DNA from: Apiospora phragmitis | Lineage: Eukaryota; Ascomycota; Sordariomycetes; Amphisphaeriales; Apiosporaceae | Assembly (NCBI GenBank): GCA_038363925.1 | Contig: JAQQWL010000002.1 | Coordinates: 3,906,001-3,970,000 of the forward strand | DNA: 64,000 bases | Direction: 5' to 3' | In this document: one piece after another, positions 26,076 to 37,876 of the stretch | Position numbering within the stretch: position 1 is the stretch's first letter | Layout: the number at the start of each line of letters is the position of its first letter | Notes under the pieces: model-generated | Told to the model about the DNA's origin: nothing | The model's database searches: none | Seen by the model: the letters and a program-made list of their open reading frames with translations, nothing else | Translations under genes and position numbers: made by a program

Positions 26076-26399
26076 ATCTACCAGTCTAGGGTCCTTGGTA
26101 GCACTTGGTACATGTATCTGGTTCTACATGTCGCTCAAAGCTGTGTTCGCGCCCCTGAGATGTGTTTGCGAGGCAGGTCCACCTACCTTTCAGCAATGCA
26201 AGTTGTTCTCGGAGAATGGATCCAGCCTTTTACTGAAGAGACCAAGCCGGGTTGTGTTGGACATACATATCGCAGATTCTGTTTCTCGGCTGCATACATT
26301 GGGTATAGACAAAGACCGCATCTTGATGCTTAAGAAAGTGCCGCTACCAACCTTATAAAGAAGCCACTATACTCGATACCTTAGGTAAGGAGATAGGAG

Positions 26400-28001
26400 A
26401 AGGCCACATAACACTCGAGGCATGTTACCTAGGTACCTACGAAGTGCGTTCAATCTTTTCTCTACATGTCGCGCGAACACCAATGAGTTGCGTTCCTGTC
26501 GTCTGGCGTTCTTCTTTAATCAATATATGCAGTTGCCAATAAGAGAAGGGCACCTTCTATGAGTCACGACTTCCACTTCTATCCTAGGGCGGTTGTTCAA
26601 AGTAAAACAATATCATACACAAGTACGAATGAAAACGTAGCCAAGTTCATACTGCTGGTAGACATTCGCCATCATCATCACCCCTTCGGTTCAATAACTT
26701 GCCTGCTTTGATGCCCCTCCAAGCACGTGTTGAATCCAAGTTGTGGAGGTTCTCTTTAACACTTGTCACCAAAAAGACAACATTGAACTACTCCCGTCTC
26801 TCGTCAACGCTGGCATCAACGGCGCTTGTTTGCAAGTACATATACATTAGACGGCCAGGCACTTCGATTACTGCAGGCGCTCCCCACAACAAAATTACAC
26901 TCAGTGCTGGAAAGGCAGGCACGCATACATCCAACAAACTCGTTGCCAACACAGGACAAACCCTCCCACATCCAATATTCATTCTTTTGTTTCCGTACTT
27001 TCCTTTGTTCCCTTCGTTTTCCCAGTAGGAACTGTCACCAATCACGACAACAAGCCAATGGGCAAGTTTTGATATTTTTCTTCTCAAGCAAGCTATCCCA
27101 TGGGACATAAATTCTACAAGATTCAGTATCCCAGCTCGTTCTCCCCCCTTCCCATCCCTCATCCTGACTTTTCGCCCTCAGCATCTTGTCTATCTTGCTA
27201 TCCCTCGACCAGCTTTACAACAGGAAACAGGCTTGAGCAAGAAGCAAATCTGGTAAGTACAAGTCAACATCCTCCATGCTCTCAACCGTTGTTCTGCCCT
27301 TGAACTACACATTTGCCCTTGGCCTTTCGTATTCCTCACATACGTCTCTCCTCCCTGGTGCTACAGTTCAGTTCTGCTTTCCCACTCTACCCATCTTACA
27401 CGGTAAGCCCTCTATTTTCAGCCAGGCCATGGCAGGTAGGAGAATTACAAACACATTAACTCTTCTACATATGAACATATCCTTCCTGTCATCTACCTGA
27501 CCACCCCAAGCAGGCCCCAGTCCCCAGAAAGGAACCATATTCATCTCTCTCCCTCTCTCCTTTCTCCCTCGAAAAAACAAATAGAAGGAGACTAGCTGCT
27601 TCCATTCACACCCTCCACTGGTTACAGCCCCGCAGGTAAGTATGGTGGTCTCCATTCAAGGGATCTTCGCGATATCGCAAAGCATATCACCACTGCAACA
27701 CCTTCATCAATACATTGTCCCCCAGTTCTGCACAAGTTTACTGGTTCACTTTTCAACCTGTCAATCGTGCTATTGCCTGCTTTGCATGGTCTCCAACCAC
27801 CCCTGCTCTAATAAATCACCCTGTTGGATCAAGACTGAATTCACCTTCACTCACACATGAATGCGTTCCTGCGCAACAGCACTGGGAGCTGGCCCCGACC
27901 TACTTACCAAAGATCATCTCTGGCTGACAATTATTTCCCTTCCCTAGCTCGTATCCATTATCCTTTCGACTGGGCAGCTCAGAGAGGACACTCCGGACAA
28001 G
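26400..28001. other. Upstream region of the Stc1-domain gene
   Basis: About 1.6 kb, pyrimidine-rich towards its end. It contains several GTAAG and CAG-like sites (for example near 27250, 27400 and 27640), so an intron-containing 5' UTR is possible. No coding feature is supported. Confidence 0.4.
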
Positions 28002-29507
28002 ATGTCTACAGTTCGGTAAGTAAAATATCCCCAAATACAACATTGCATCGACTAACTGTGTCCATCAGTGACAACGCGATGCCCAAGAAGTAAGTTGTTT
28101 CGCTTTTGAGGCAGCCTCATTTTACGGTCGAATGTACTGATATCACAGGCTATGGTGTTGCCTAACGAGCCATTGGGAAGTTCGAGAGAGATTCTCGAAC
28201 AACCAAAAGGCTAAGTTCCAGAATGCTCAAAGACGATCTCGACTGGCATTGAATAACCCTGCCATCAAGGCGTTGAATATGGTCTGTCAGCTGCATTCTG
28301 GACAGCCAGTTGCTGAATTAAAATGCCACGGTCCTTGTTCCCTGTACAAACACAGAGACAAATTCAGCAAGAACCAGCGTCGCAACAAACTTCGCGTGAG
28401 TTTATTACTCTTGATATACTCATTGGAAGCTAATACCTTGACTCAGTGGTGTATGGACTGCTGCACATGGCGTAGCCAGTTTGACATTGGCGACGTCCCC
28501 GTTGCTCATCCTAATGAGGATCTCTCCCAAACCGAGACTGCGGGCAATCCTACAAGGGTACAGAATGACATGGCTTTGCTGGCCAGATTTCCCTTTGATT
28601 ACGCACTGGACGAAGCTACCCAGGATGACGATCTTGGTGGTGCTGATGACATGGACTCGGACCTTGAAGATGATGAGTACCCGAGTGCGGCACAGCAGTT
28701 CAACGGGTGGTCTGATAGTGACGATGGTGACGAGGATGATGAGGTTCGTCGGATATTATCTACCTCCGTACTGTTTCTGTGAGAGTATACTACTGACACA
28801 AGTCTACACCCAGATCTTGCCGGCCAGAAGTGTCAGCCATGGTCAATCAAGTCAAACCGACATCGGCCAGCGTCTGGGCAACATGAGCCTTGGTGCGAGT
28901 TCCAACATTGCTTTAGCTGCAAAGAGAAGTGGTCAGGCGACTAGGACAGCCACGCCTACTGAAAACACACCAGGACGGCGGATGTCGCCAAGTGTCACGT
29001 CCGTTTGGAACGATAGCTCCTCGAAGCAAACAGTGTCAATGGGAGGTAACAGCCGAGCTTCGGAAGCAAGCACACCTGCGTTTGCGGGCTGCACCCCTGG
29101 TTTTGTTCCTCCCCATCTGCAAGCAGCTCGTGCCGGCAATGGCGGCTATAGCAGTGCCACAGGTACTCCGTCCGTGGTATCAAGCGATTCTCGTGCAGGT
29201 ATCACGAATGCCTCGATGTATTCATCAGAGTTCTCGCGGAACGGCCCTGCTGCCAGGGGACCTGTGGGAAGGCCGATAAGTACCAGTGCAACAACGCAAA
29301 GTGGTAATGCCGGAAACAACACCCGACGCCGTCCGGATCGTAACGGTTGGGCTCGCCCAGTAAGTACACGGCTGAATAATTGCTATGGACATTTTCACTA
29401 ACTATGAATAGGACCAGAGACGGAATTTTGATAAGCAAACTCACTTTGCCACATCCGCAGCAGACTATATCGAGACGCATGAAAGCGGAAGTGAGGATGA
29501 GGTATGA
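28002..29507 (+). CDS. Stc1 domain-containing protein (predicted RNAi/heterochromatin adaptor)
   Basis: Six exons, all joined in frame: 28002-28015 (14 nt), 28069-28089 (21 nt), 28149-28395, 28447-28743, 28814-29359 and 29412-29507; 406 aa. Residues about 12-115 form the Stc1 LIM-like zinc domain: KLWCCLTSHWEVRERFSNNQ, then VCQLHSGQPVAELKCHGPCS, KFSKNQRR and WCMDCCTWRS. In Schizosaccharomyces pombe, Stc1 links the Argonaute complex to the CLRC H3K9 methyltransferase complex. The role here is inferred from the domain. The remainder is acidic (DDLGGADDMDSDLEDDE) and then Ser/Thr/Gly-rich and probably disordered, ending in HESGSEDEV. The third intron (28396-28446, 51 nt) has no stop in frame. 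A second ATG lies in exon 2 (MPKK). The gene is convergent with the Dicer-like gene 0.84 kb downstream. Confidence 0.85.
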
Positions 29508-30344
29508 GGCGTGCGATATCCATCGTCCCCCTCGAGATGAGCGGCAAAGGGACATTGATCTGTATCAACTACAATTCTCGCGAATTCCGCAACTGGAGTG
29601 GAAATATCAATGGCGATCTGCCATAATGAATATGGCGACAACACAGCGGAGACATCTGAGCTTTGAGCCAAGGCATTCAATGTTGATAGTCTTATACTCT
29701 ACATTACCCAGGTGAACGGTTCATTTGAGGTTATGGCCGGAGTTCCGACAATTCGGTACAACTTGCATACTTCCGTCCGTCAATAGGCATAATAAACCCG
29801 TTGTAAAGGGGTTCGCCTGGGCAGCACCGCGTTGCTTTAGACTAGTTCACTAATAGATTTCGACTGCTTCCCTATGCATCTGACCTTAGTTCTTTACGAT
29901 GCGTGACTTGCTATTATCAATTTAGCAGTTGTTGCAGTAGGCAAGAAAGGGCATCTCTGAATTTTAACCAACAATGTTTAAATCCATTGTAGTCTCATAG
30001 CCACTTGCGTAGAGATTTAAGACACAATAGCCAATGAATGCGAAAGGGCATACTCATACGGTAGTATCTACATGACTTACGTTAGAGCCATCGAACACGA
30101 CGTTTAGATCAAGATAGAAGAGCCGGATGGACACCACTAGACAAATGCCATCGGCACCATGTACCCGCAGGGCAAGCAAGGAAGTGACATAGCAAGAAAT
30201 GAAGCATATAAATTCATGGAAAGTATCAAGCTTGGATTTTCGCCACAAAAAAGTGCTCTCTTTGCGTGCTAGGCTTTGAAACAGCATAACCACTGCCATC
30301 CATTATATTAGCATGGACTGTAGATATCCTGATAACATCCCATG
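29508..30344. other. Convergent intergenic spacer
   Basis: About 0.84 kb between the 3' ends of the Stc1-domain and Dicer-like genes. It is AT-richer than the flanking exons and has no coding signal. It must contain both terminators; none can be pinpointed. Confidence 0.5.
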
Positions 30345-33300
30345 CTACACATCCTCCATGGTAGCATCAATGCCCTCGCAATCACTTTGAAGTGGACATC
30401 GCTCTAGATACTCCAAGCCGTGCTCCTTCAGCAGCAGGTAGGCCATCTCGGCAGCCCTAGTCTGGACCTCCTCCCTCTTGAACCCTTCGGCCACGTCCAC
30501 CAGCAGCCTGTCCCCGACGTAGACCTTGCACGAATACGGGAGCGGGCCCGCCGCGTCCGGGTCCATGCGGACCTTGTAAAGGACCCGCTTGTCGCCGGCG
30601 ATCTGGCCGAGCTGATTCTTGGGATGCAGCACGTCGACCTTGTCGCGGAGGAAGTGCTGGAGGCGGGGCATAATGCCCGCGCGCTCGGCGAGGCGGCGGC
30701 AGGCCCCCATGTCGCCCGTGTCGAGCCAGACGGCGCCCATGACGCTCTCGAACATGTCGGAGAAGAACTTGGGCGCGCCGAAGCGGGCGAGGCGGGTCCA
30801 GGGGTACGTCGGGGCACGATCGAGGGCGTCGCGGAGGGCGTCGCGCTGCTGGCGGTGCCGCTCCTCGGCGGCGTTCTGCAGCAGCACGATCTCGCGCGAG
30901 TCGAACCGCATGAACTTCCAGAAGGGTTCCTGGACGGTCACCTCGACGGGGGCGTCGTTGACGAGCCTGCTCTCCTTCCGATCCACCGTCCACTCCATGG
31001 CGACGAAGCCCAGCAGGTCCGCGTTGACGGAGCCCGTGCGGAGGAGATGCATGTCCTGCTCCGACAGGTCGTGATCCCGCAGCTCCTGGACGATGACGTG
31101 GTCCAGAATGGCATCCCCAAGGAACTCGAGGCGCTCCATGCTCGTCTCGGTAGAGTTTCCGACGCAGTACGAAGCGTGGGTGACGGCTGCGATCAAGAGG
31201 CTCCGATTGGCAAAACTGTGGCCAACAAGCTTCTCCAAAGGCTTGAGGAACGGGGGAGCGCCGGGTTGACAGGAATCTGCTTGCGGAGCTCGAGGCGACT
31301 AGCTTCGAGATCTAACCAGCCCGATTCTGGTATGAAGAGGCGGATACAGTTGAGAGCCTTAGGCAGATCGCCATCCAGGAAGGAGACCCATATGAGGGCT
31401 TCTACAACATCGGCCAGTGTCTTCGTAGATATCCGGCGTTTGCCACTCACTACTTCGTCGGAAGCAAAGTCCTCGACACATTGAGGCTGCCACTTCTTAC
31501 CCGTGAAAGGCTTGGTAAGGATGTACTCGTCCAACCCGTTTTCAATGGCAGACCGATATAACCGTGAGTTGGAAACGATCAAGTCCTTCTTCTTTGATAA
31601 GTAGCCCTCGGGATAATACGGGTCTATTTCATAATTAGAGATCATTTCATGTAAGATAGTGACCGCAGGATGCATATAAAGTCAGGGGTAAGAAGGACGA
31701 GGCGAAAAAAAATAACAAGGAATGACTTACGGTGTGCCATCACATTGACGGCAGTCAAGAGTTTGAGGAGAGAGTCGCCCATAAACTCGTATTGCTCATA
31801 GCGAGTGGCCTCCCTAGCTTCTGGGGAGCTAATCGCTGTGACAACCATGAAGAGGTTCCTTTCCGAAATCTGGAGAGACTTTAAACGAGTCTCGCAAAGC
31901 CTCTGGGCAACCAGATGAATCTCCAATATGTGCGTGATCGATGGGATAAGCGAGCCGAGCTGTACGTTTGAGATGGGAGTTGCATCGACTTTGCAGAATG
32001 ATAGAGGCCAGGCTGACCCGTAAGGCTTGATGGAGGCAGCATCTCCAGACCCGGGATAGGTGGGTATTACATGGAGGAAGTCGCGGCGCCTGGGCCATTT
32101 CTTCAGAGCCAACCAAGGTTCCTCGCCCGTATAATCTTTCAGTTGGTATCTGTTCCGTTCTTTGACCAGGTCCTCGCATGGTCTAGATGGCAAAAACTGG
32201 TCATAGAAGTAAGGAGCATCGTTCAAGTTGTTCACGTTGATTCTCACGAGGAAAGGAATATTTCCGTCGGCTGAAAGAGACATCTCCTGAGTGAACTGAT
32301 GCTGGCCGAGGTCGTCGACAGATACACTTCCCTGCTTTGGCCTGAACTGAACGACATGCTGTCCGAAGTCCCTGTTCTTGAGGCGATGCCCGTATGCCAG
32401 CTTGATCAGAGCTGTCGTTTGATCATAGTTTATGCCGCCTTTTTCAATCCTGTAGGAAACGCCAAATGCTGCTGTCCACGGTATTGTATCCCAGTAAAGC
32501 TCGAAATTCCGAAGGTTGGGAATGCGCACAGGAAGTATGACGTCGAATTCATTCAATACTTCACCATCCGGGCCCGTGATACTTAGCGGATGACAGTATG
32601 CCTGTGAGTTTGACCATAGACCTGCAATGTCCGGCCAAGGGCTCCATTGATCATTGACTTCGATGATGGAAGCGCGCTGATCAACTCCTCGAAGAAGTTC
32701 GTGATCCTTAAGCGGCATCAAGTGGTCATTGATGAGCTTAGCTTTGTAGAGAGCGACAAAAGCTTGGAAAGCAGCATCTTTACAAGCATTGCTCTCCGAG
32801 ATCCAAGTATTGGCGCCCTGAACCCGACGCAGCCCAGGGGGAATTATAGGTGGCAGTACAACCGTGGCTCTGATATGGGACCCCTTTGGCAGTTTCGTCT
32901 CTTCGAGGACGTAGTATGGCCGTGTGTCGATATATTGCCGAGATCCCAGTACTGCACAGAAGTGCTCCAGGTGTGGTTTGCCTTGATCGAAGTCGAGTTG
33001 CGCACCCGTGGTTGGAATGCAGAACGGGGCAACATAGGCCTCTTCATCTTCAACATGCTCTAGATCATCGAGCTCGCTCAAGTGACGTTGATCGTCTTCG
33101 TACTTCCTCTTCATATCCTCCTCGAGCTGCTGCCATTCCCGGTGTGGGCCCGAGCCACCTTCGACAAGAATGATTAGTCTGGACTCCCTCATTCTAGCCC
33201 TGCCGCGTCTTTGTATGAAAGACTTTAGGACGGCGGGCTGGTCAAAGCAGATGACAAGATTGCACGCTGGCACATCAATACCCTCCTCCAAAACATCGGT

Positions 33301-35034
33301 AGCTATTAGCAAGTCTAGCTCCCCAGAACGGAATCTGTCCAATGCCAAGGAGGCTTCGTGGTCCAGTTCGCCGATATCTCTCCGCCTGGCAGGATACCGT
33401 GATGTGCCAACCATGACTCCGGCCCGAAACCGACCGCCCAATACTGGATGTGTTGAGATCATGTGGATGAGAACTTTGACTGTGCCGGTCTCTTTGACGA
33501 AGATAATGCCCAGTGTATCGGCCTCACATTCCATTAGCAGGTTGATGAGTGCCTGCAGTTTCAAAGATATGTTTGTGTTTTCCGTAGATGACAACTGCGT
33601 ATCGACTTGCCCGAAAACCGTAGAGAGATAATGCTTCTCATTAAACTCCCATGATGAATAGAGCACCTTATTGGTCTGGACAGAGTTGACGAACTGGGCA
33701 AGATATGTTCTGATGAAGTAGTCGGCGGCATAATGCCCAAGTTCACGACAAATTTCTTCGCTCGTTCTGCATAATGACCTAATCTGTTTGAAGACATAGG
33801 TATCATTCTTATCCAGCGCTTTGCCCAACTCAATGCGGCTACGCTCGGTATTCTCCGCCATTTTGCGTACAACAAAGGGATCTCGCCGGATGTCGAGCCC
33901 ATGGTATACCCGGTGAAGGCTAGACATAAGAGGTGTGGGAGTGATACGACCTGAAGGTGGCTGGATGTCGAAAGGCTGGATGGAGAGAAGCGGACGGTTG
34001 ACCATTGAGAGAAGCTCTGCTCTATGCCGCAATGGAGTCTTGCAAACAGCGTCCAGGGTTTTTTCAAGATCCTCGAGGGCGTCCGGGTTGGATCCAATGA
34101 TGGGGCTGGCGGTGAGCCCGAGAACAAATGGTACGGGGCGGCCGCTGGCCTTGTAGTCTCGATACCGAGCCATGAGTCTCGACCCAGCGCTTTTACCTGT
34201 GCAGTTATGTGCTAGATTCTCATTAGCCACATGAAGGCATGCATGGTACTGATAGTACATACCTTCGTCGAATACCAGAAGGGTTAGGTTGCTGAGTTGG
34301 ACAAATGCGTGATAAACAGCATCGGTCAGGACTTGATAAGTAGAGACTACCACATTGACGTTCTGTAAAAAGGCGTTCCAGATCGAGGGATCCGACCAAG
34401 CATCAACATTGTCATTTCCAGTAAGCAATTTGACTTGGGCGCTGGGAAATTCGAGACCTAATGGTTTCAAATTGCTGTTCACAGAGAGTGATGGTTTTGG
34501 CCAAGAACCATACGACCTATATTTGCAACAGAGTTAGCTGCTCACGATGTATTCAATGGGAATGTGTATGCCAATATTACCTTGCCAGGTGGCGTACGTT
34601 CTAGCTCTGCTTGAATTCGCAGCACAGCCCTGGAGAGTTATCATCAGGCGTGTGCTCATACGGCAAGTAGCTACCTGTCCGCTGTGAGATGTATGCTCTT
34701 ACACTTGAGTTTTCCCACTTCCTGTATCCATCTATATATGGCAAGTGAGTAAAGACGGAATGACCACAGGCATTTCATGCGTACTCACAGCAACAATGAT
34801 GTTCTGCTTCAGACTCTCCTCTAGCATTTCAATCTGATAAGCCCTAGCATGCAGGCTGGTAGCCTTATTTGCTTTGGTCTTCTCGGACTGAGATGAGGGT
34901 GATATTTCGATTTCTTCTATCACTTGAGGACCCGACTCGATCTCGGTCTGGGGTGGAAGCAAGTCTTCCAGTTCCCCTATGTCAAGATACTCCCCCGAGC
35001 TCGAATCAGAGATATAACCTGGATCGTTGGCCAT
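30345..35034 (-). CDS. dcl2: Dicer-like ribonuclease III (DCL-2 type)
   Basis: Exons 35034-34789, 34731-34703, 34629-34581, 34516-34263, 34211-31731 and 31623-30345; about 1445 aa after repair. It cuts long double-stranded RNA into small RNAs for silencing. Domains in order: helicase with Walker A MDTGSGKT (about 83-90), DEAH (about 191-194), LTASP (about 225) and QRRGRAR (about 526-532); Dicer dimerisation domain around CKDAAFQAFVALYKAKL; RNase IIIa with YEQYEFMGDS and LADVVEA; RNase IIIb with MERLEFLGDA and SDMFES; and a C-terminal dsRNA-binding domain. Acidic catalytic residues are present in both RNase III domains. No PAZ domain is evident. Two frame breaks exist: one extra base at about 34458-34468, after CEQQFET, and one missing base in the G-run 31252-31256, where LPPFLKPLEKL is expected. 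Both repair cleanly, so an active gene is more likely than a pseudogene. Confidence 0.9.
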
Positions 35035-35544
35035 CGTGGGAAGCAAAGCAGATGGCGAGTGCGGATAACAATACCCCAAAATGCTGCCGGAGTTCAGTTT
35101 GGAGCCGGTAGGTCAAGAGGCAATGATATATGGGACATTGTCAAGACCATGTAGACCAAATGTAGCGAGGGCGGATCTTCTAATAGGCCAGCCTGACTCC
35201 TCACTTGCTGGGAATGCAAGAGGCCTGCCACTTGACGGAAGCTTCCAGGTTTATAGAACAAGCCTATCTCCTCGCAGCCATATATGATATATCAGGCTGT
35301 GGCAATCGGGTTGCGAACGAATGAAATGATCAGCCGAGTCTATAGTTGGTTGCCTTGATGGGGCTCCAGCATTAGTGGGTTGCCAGTCAAAGCAATGTGT
35401 GGGAGGTTCGTACTCGGTTATTGTCAGAAGCAACTTGGCAAGGTTGGTAACGAGCCACGATCATTGGCCAGTCTGCTCGTGCCTTCTTCTTACACACAAC
35501 ATCATCCCATCTCCCCTCTCAAGTCAATAGACTCCAAGAACAAC
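35035..35544. promoter_or_regulatory. Divergent promoter region, Dicer-like / RCC1-repeat genes
   Basis: A 510-bp spacer separates two divergent start codons, so it should contain both promoters. No specific binding site is identified. The stretch just before 35545 (CATCATCCCATCTCCCCTCTC) is pyrimidine-rich as is usual for fungal 5' UTRs. Confidence 0.45.
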
Positions 35545-36669
35545 ATGGAACTATATGCATCAGGCAACAATGCCTGGAGCCAGTTGGTTTTCGAAGGGGC
35601 CAAGTCTACGTCGAAGGAACCAACTGATTTCACAAGTTTCCAGCTCATTTTGAGGGACCCTGTCATAGAACGGCCTCATGCATCGTTAGCTTGTACATTA
35701 GGTAGGTAGGCCTCCCTGCACGCTGCACCGGCAAAGCACGACCTGAACATGTTAATTGATTGACAAATTAGTGAACACGTCCAATGGGATTCGGACGGCT
35801 GGCTTCCTTGACGACTGGATGCAATCGCAAAATCTACAGGGCCGAGTACTCGAGTCTTTGGCCGCTATTGCTGGCAACGGCGCAATTGCAGGTGGGCACA
35901 CCCCAGTCAGTCAGTATATCTCTAGGTAACCACATGTAGGTTGACACCAAATGCGAACAGTATACGATGGCGAGGCCGTAAGACAATATCAATCAGTATC
36001 ACATTTCCAACAAGGGACAGCCCAACGAGTATTCACATCTATGTGCGATGTCTCCCAGATAGTAGCATACGAGACTGGCTTTGCTGCATTGTCTACCACA
36101 GGCCAAGTGTGGACGTGGGGCGACGAGCGTTATGAGGCTTGCCTCTGTAGAGACGTGTCAGATATCAGGTAAGACGTAAAATCACATCACTGCCATGAAA
36201 TACAAGATCTCGGGAATTAACCGACTCACCTGTCCTTAGTTTGGCGGAGGAACCATGCATAGTAGCAGAGCTCAAAGACTTGCCCACAGGGAAGGTCAAG
36301 AAGCTGGCAGCTGCTGGCTACCTGTTGATGGCATTGACCGAGGGCAACGATCTATACGCTTGGGGTGGCCATCCTGGTTTGCCTGGCTTTTTGGATGACA
36401 TCTCCGCTAGCCCGTCACCGGTTGTGATTGCAGATCATGATGTCGCCGATTGTGCGCTTGGACAAGCTCACGCTATAGTCCTTACAACGAGTGGCGAGGT
36501 TTACACGGCTGGAGCGAATGGAAATGGCCAGCTGGGTATCACTACAGAAACAGATAGCACATGGTCAAGAGTGCCCTTTTTGCCCGGCCCCGACGGAACC
36601 ATTATATCTGTAGCCTGCGGCCCACGCAATTCGTTCATGATCGTGCAGAAAACTTCTCGTCACACATAG
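35545..36669 (+). CDS. RCC1-repeat (BLIP-II-like beta-propeller) protein
   Basis: Four exons, 35545-35701, 35772-35891, 35961-36168 and 36240-36669, join in frame to 304 aa. Three RCC1-type blade signatures are visible: GQVWTWGDERYEA, NDLYAWGGHPG and GEVYTAGANGNGQLG, plus the N-terminal MELYASGNNAWSQL, which resembles a first blade. The protein is shorter than the seven-bladed RCC1 guanine-exchange factor and lacks extra domains, so it is probably a small fungal RCC1-like protein (compare yeast Ats1) rather than the Ran exchange factor. Partner and cellular role cannot be inferred. It is divergent from the Dicer-like gene and its stop lies 84 bp from the stop of the proteasome gene. Confidence 0.85.
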
Positions 36670-36753
36670 TAACATTCATCTCTTGACCCTCTATGTTATT
36701 CTATTATACATGCGAGTGTCATCGTTATCTGAAAGCGGAAAGAGGGCTTAAGA

Positions 36754-37876
36754 TTACAGATTCGTCAAGTAATCCTCGATCTCCTGGGGTGTCAACTTCC
36801 GGAATCGAGGGCCAGTCGCTCCCTCAACACCCTCGACACCGAGGAGATGGTCTGCCGGTGGGCCGACAATACCTGATAGCAGTTAGTATATAGACGCTTA
36901 GGCAACCACATTAATGCGTTTGGGTTCAACTTACCAATCTCGATGGTCTCGCCGTTCATTTCCCCCTCAATGGTCTCTTTCAGAGTAAGTAGGGCAATGT
37001 GCACAGCATCCTCGAGCTCCAGGCCCTCTGTGTATCGCTTCTCCAGGAATGTCTTGGCTGAAGTGGCGCTCTTGCCGATGGCTGTTGCCTTCCAAGGGAA
37101 GTAGCTTCCAGATGGATCGACCTGGTAAAGCATAGGACCACCCTTAAGGGTTCCACCAGTCTTTCCTGTGGACTTCTTCTTCTCGCCCTCCAGATCTTCA
37201 GATTCACCCTCAACCTCCTTCTGCTCGTCCGGCAGGATACCCTCGTCCCAGCCGGCAATGAGCAGACTGACACCGTAGGGGCGAACACCACCAGACTGGG
37301 TAGCCTCTTGCATCACTCGGGCGACATCCTGTACTAATATCCGGGTCGGGGGGTATTCGTTGTAGACACGCTTGTAGTTCGAATGGGAGACCTTCCGAGC
37401 TTTGTCGACCAGGACTCTGTAATCCGGACCCATGCCAGAGTAGACCATACCGATGTTGGGTGTGATGAGACTGATCTTGGACAGTGATGCCGGGTCGGCG
37501 AGAGGCGAAGACGATTTCTTCTCGGTCGCTAGGACGATACCGTTTGTGGCTACCATATTGTAAGCACATGCCCATGGTCGACTAGTCCTGGTCTTATAAA
37601 CCAGTGGACGCAATCGTACCTTTGATACCAAGAGCCGTGACACCTTGGTTAACGGCATTGAGAGCGTACTCTGATGAACATGTTGGTCAGCAACTATCCT
37701 CTCGTCTCTGAGGACGGCTCGAGCTCGAACTGCCTTTATGATGGTGGTGACGTACCGATCTGGACCAGCTTTCCACTATCAACTAAAGTCAGTGATGGTT
37801 CCCAAGTGGAGCTAGCTATCCGGGCAGCTTACCTGGGGGAAAACGTGGTCAGAGAGAATGAGTATCGATCCGCCAT
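36754..37876 (-). CDS. pre8: 20S proteasome subunit alpha type-2
   Basis: Five exons, 37876-37833 (44 nt), 37775-37756 (20 nt), 37670-37620 (51 nt), 37549-36935 and 36872-36754, give 282 aa. The N-terminus [18 protein letters not shown], followed by [13 protein letters not shown], is the diagnostic alpha-subunit motif that gates the 20S core. The body ([47 protein letters not shown]) identifies alpha-2. A Glu/Lys-rich insert of about 30 residues sits between [11 protein letters not shown] and [12 protein letters not shown]; yeast lacks it, and I believe other Sordariomycetes have a similar one. The C-terminus is [13 protein letters not shown]. The frame is intact. The very short second exon is an obvious place for annotation errors. 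Confidence 0.95.

Noticed and set aside
30420..31484. Long plus-strand open frame (354 codons) opposite the Dicer 3' exons
   Set aside because: It is the antisense shadow of GC-rich RNase III and dsRBD codons. The minus-strand reading matches Dicer motifs precisely, while the plus-strand peptide has no family resemblance.
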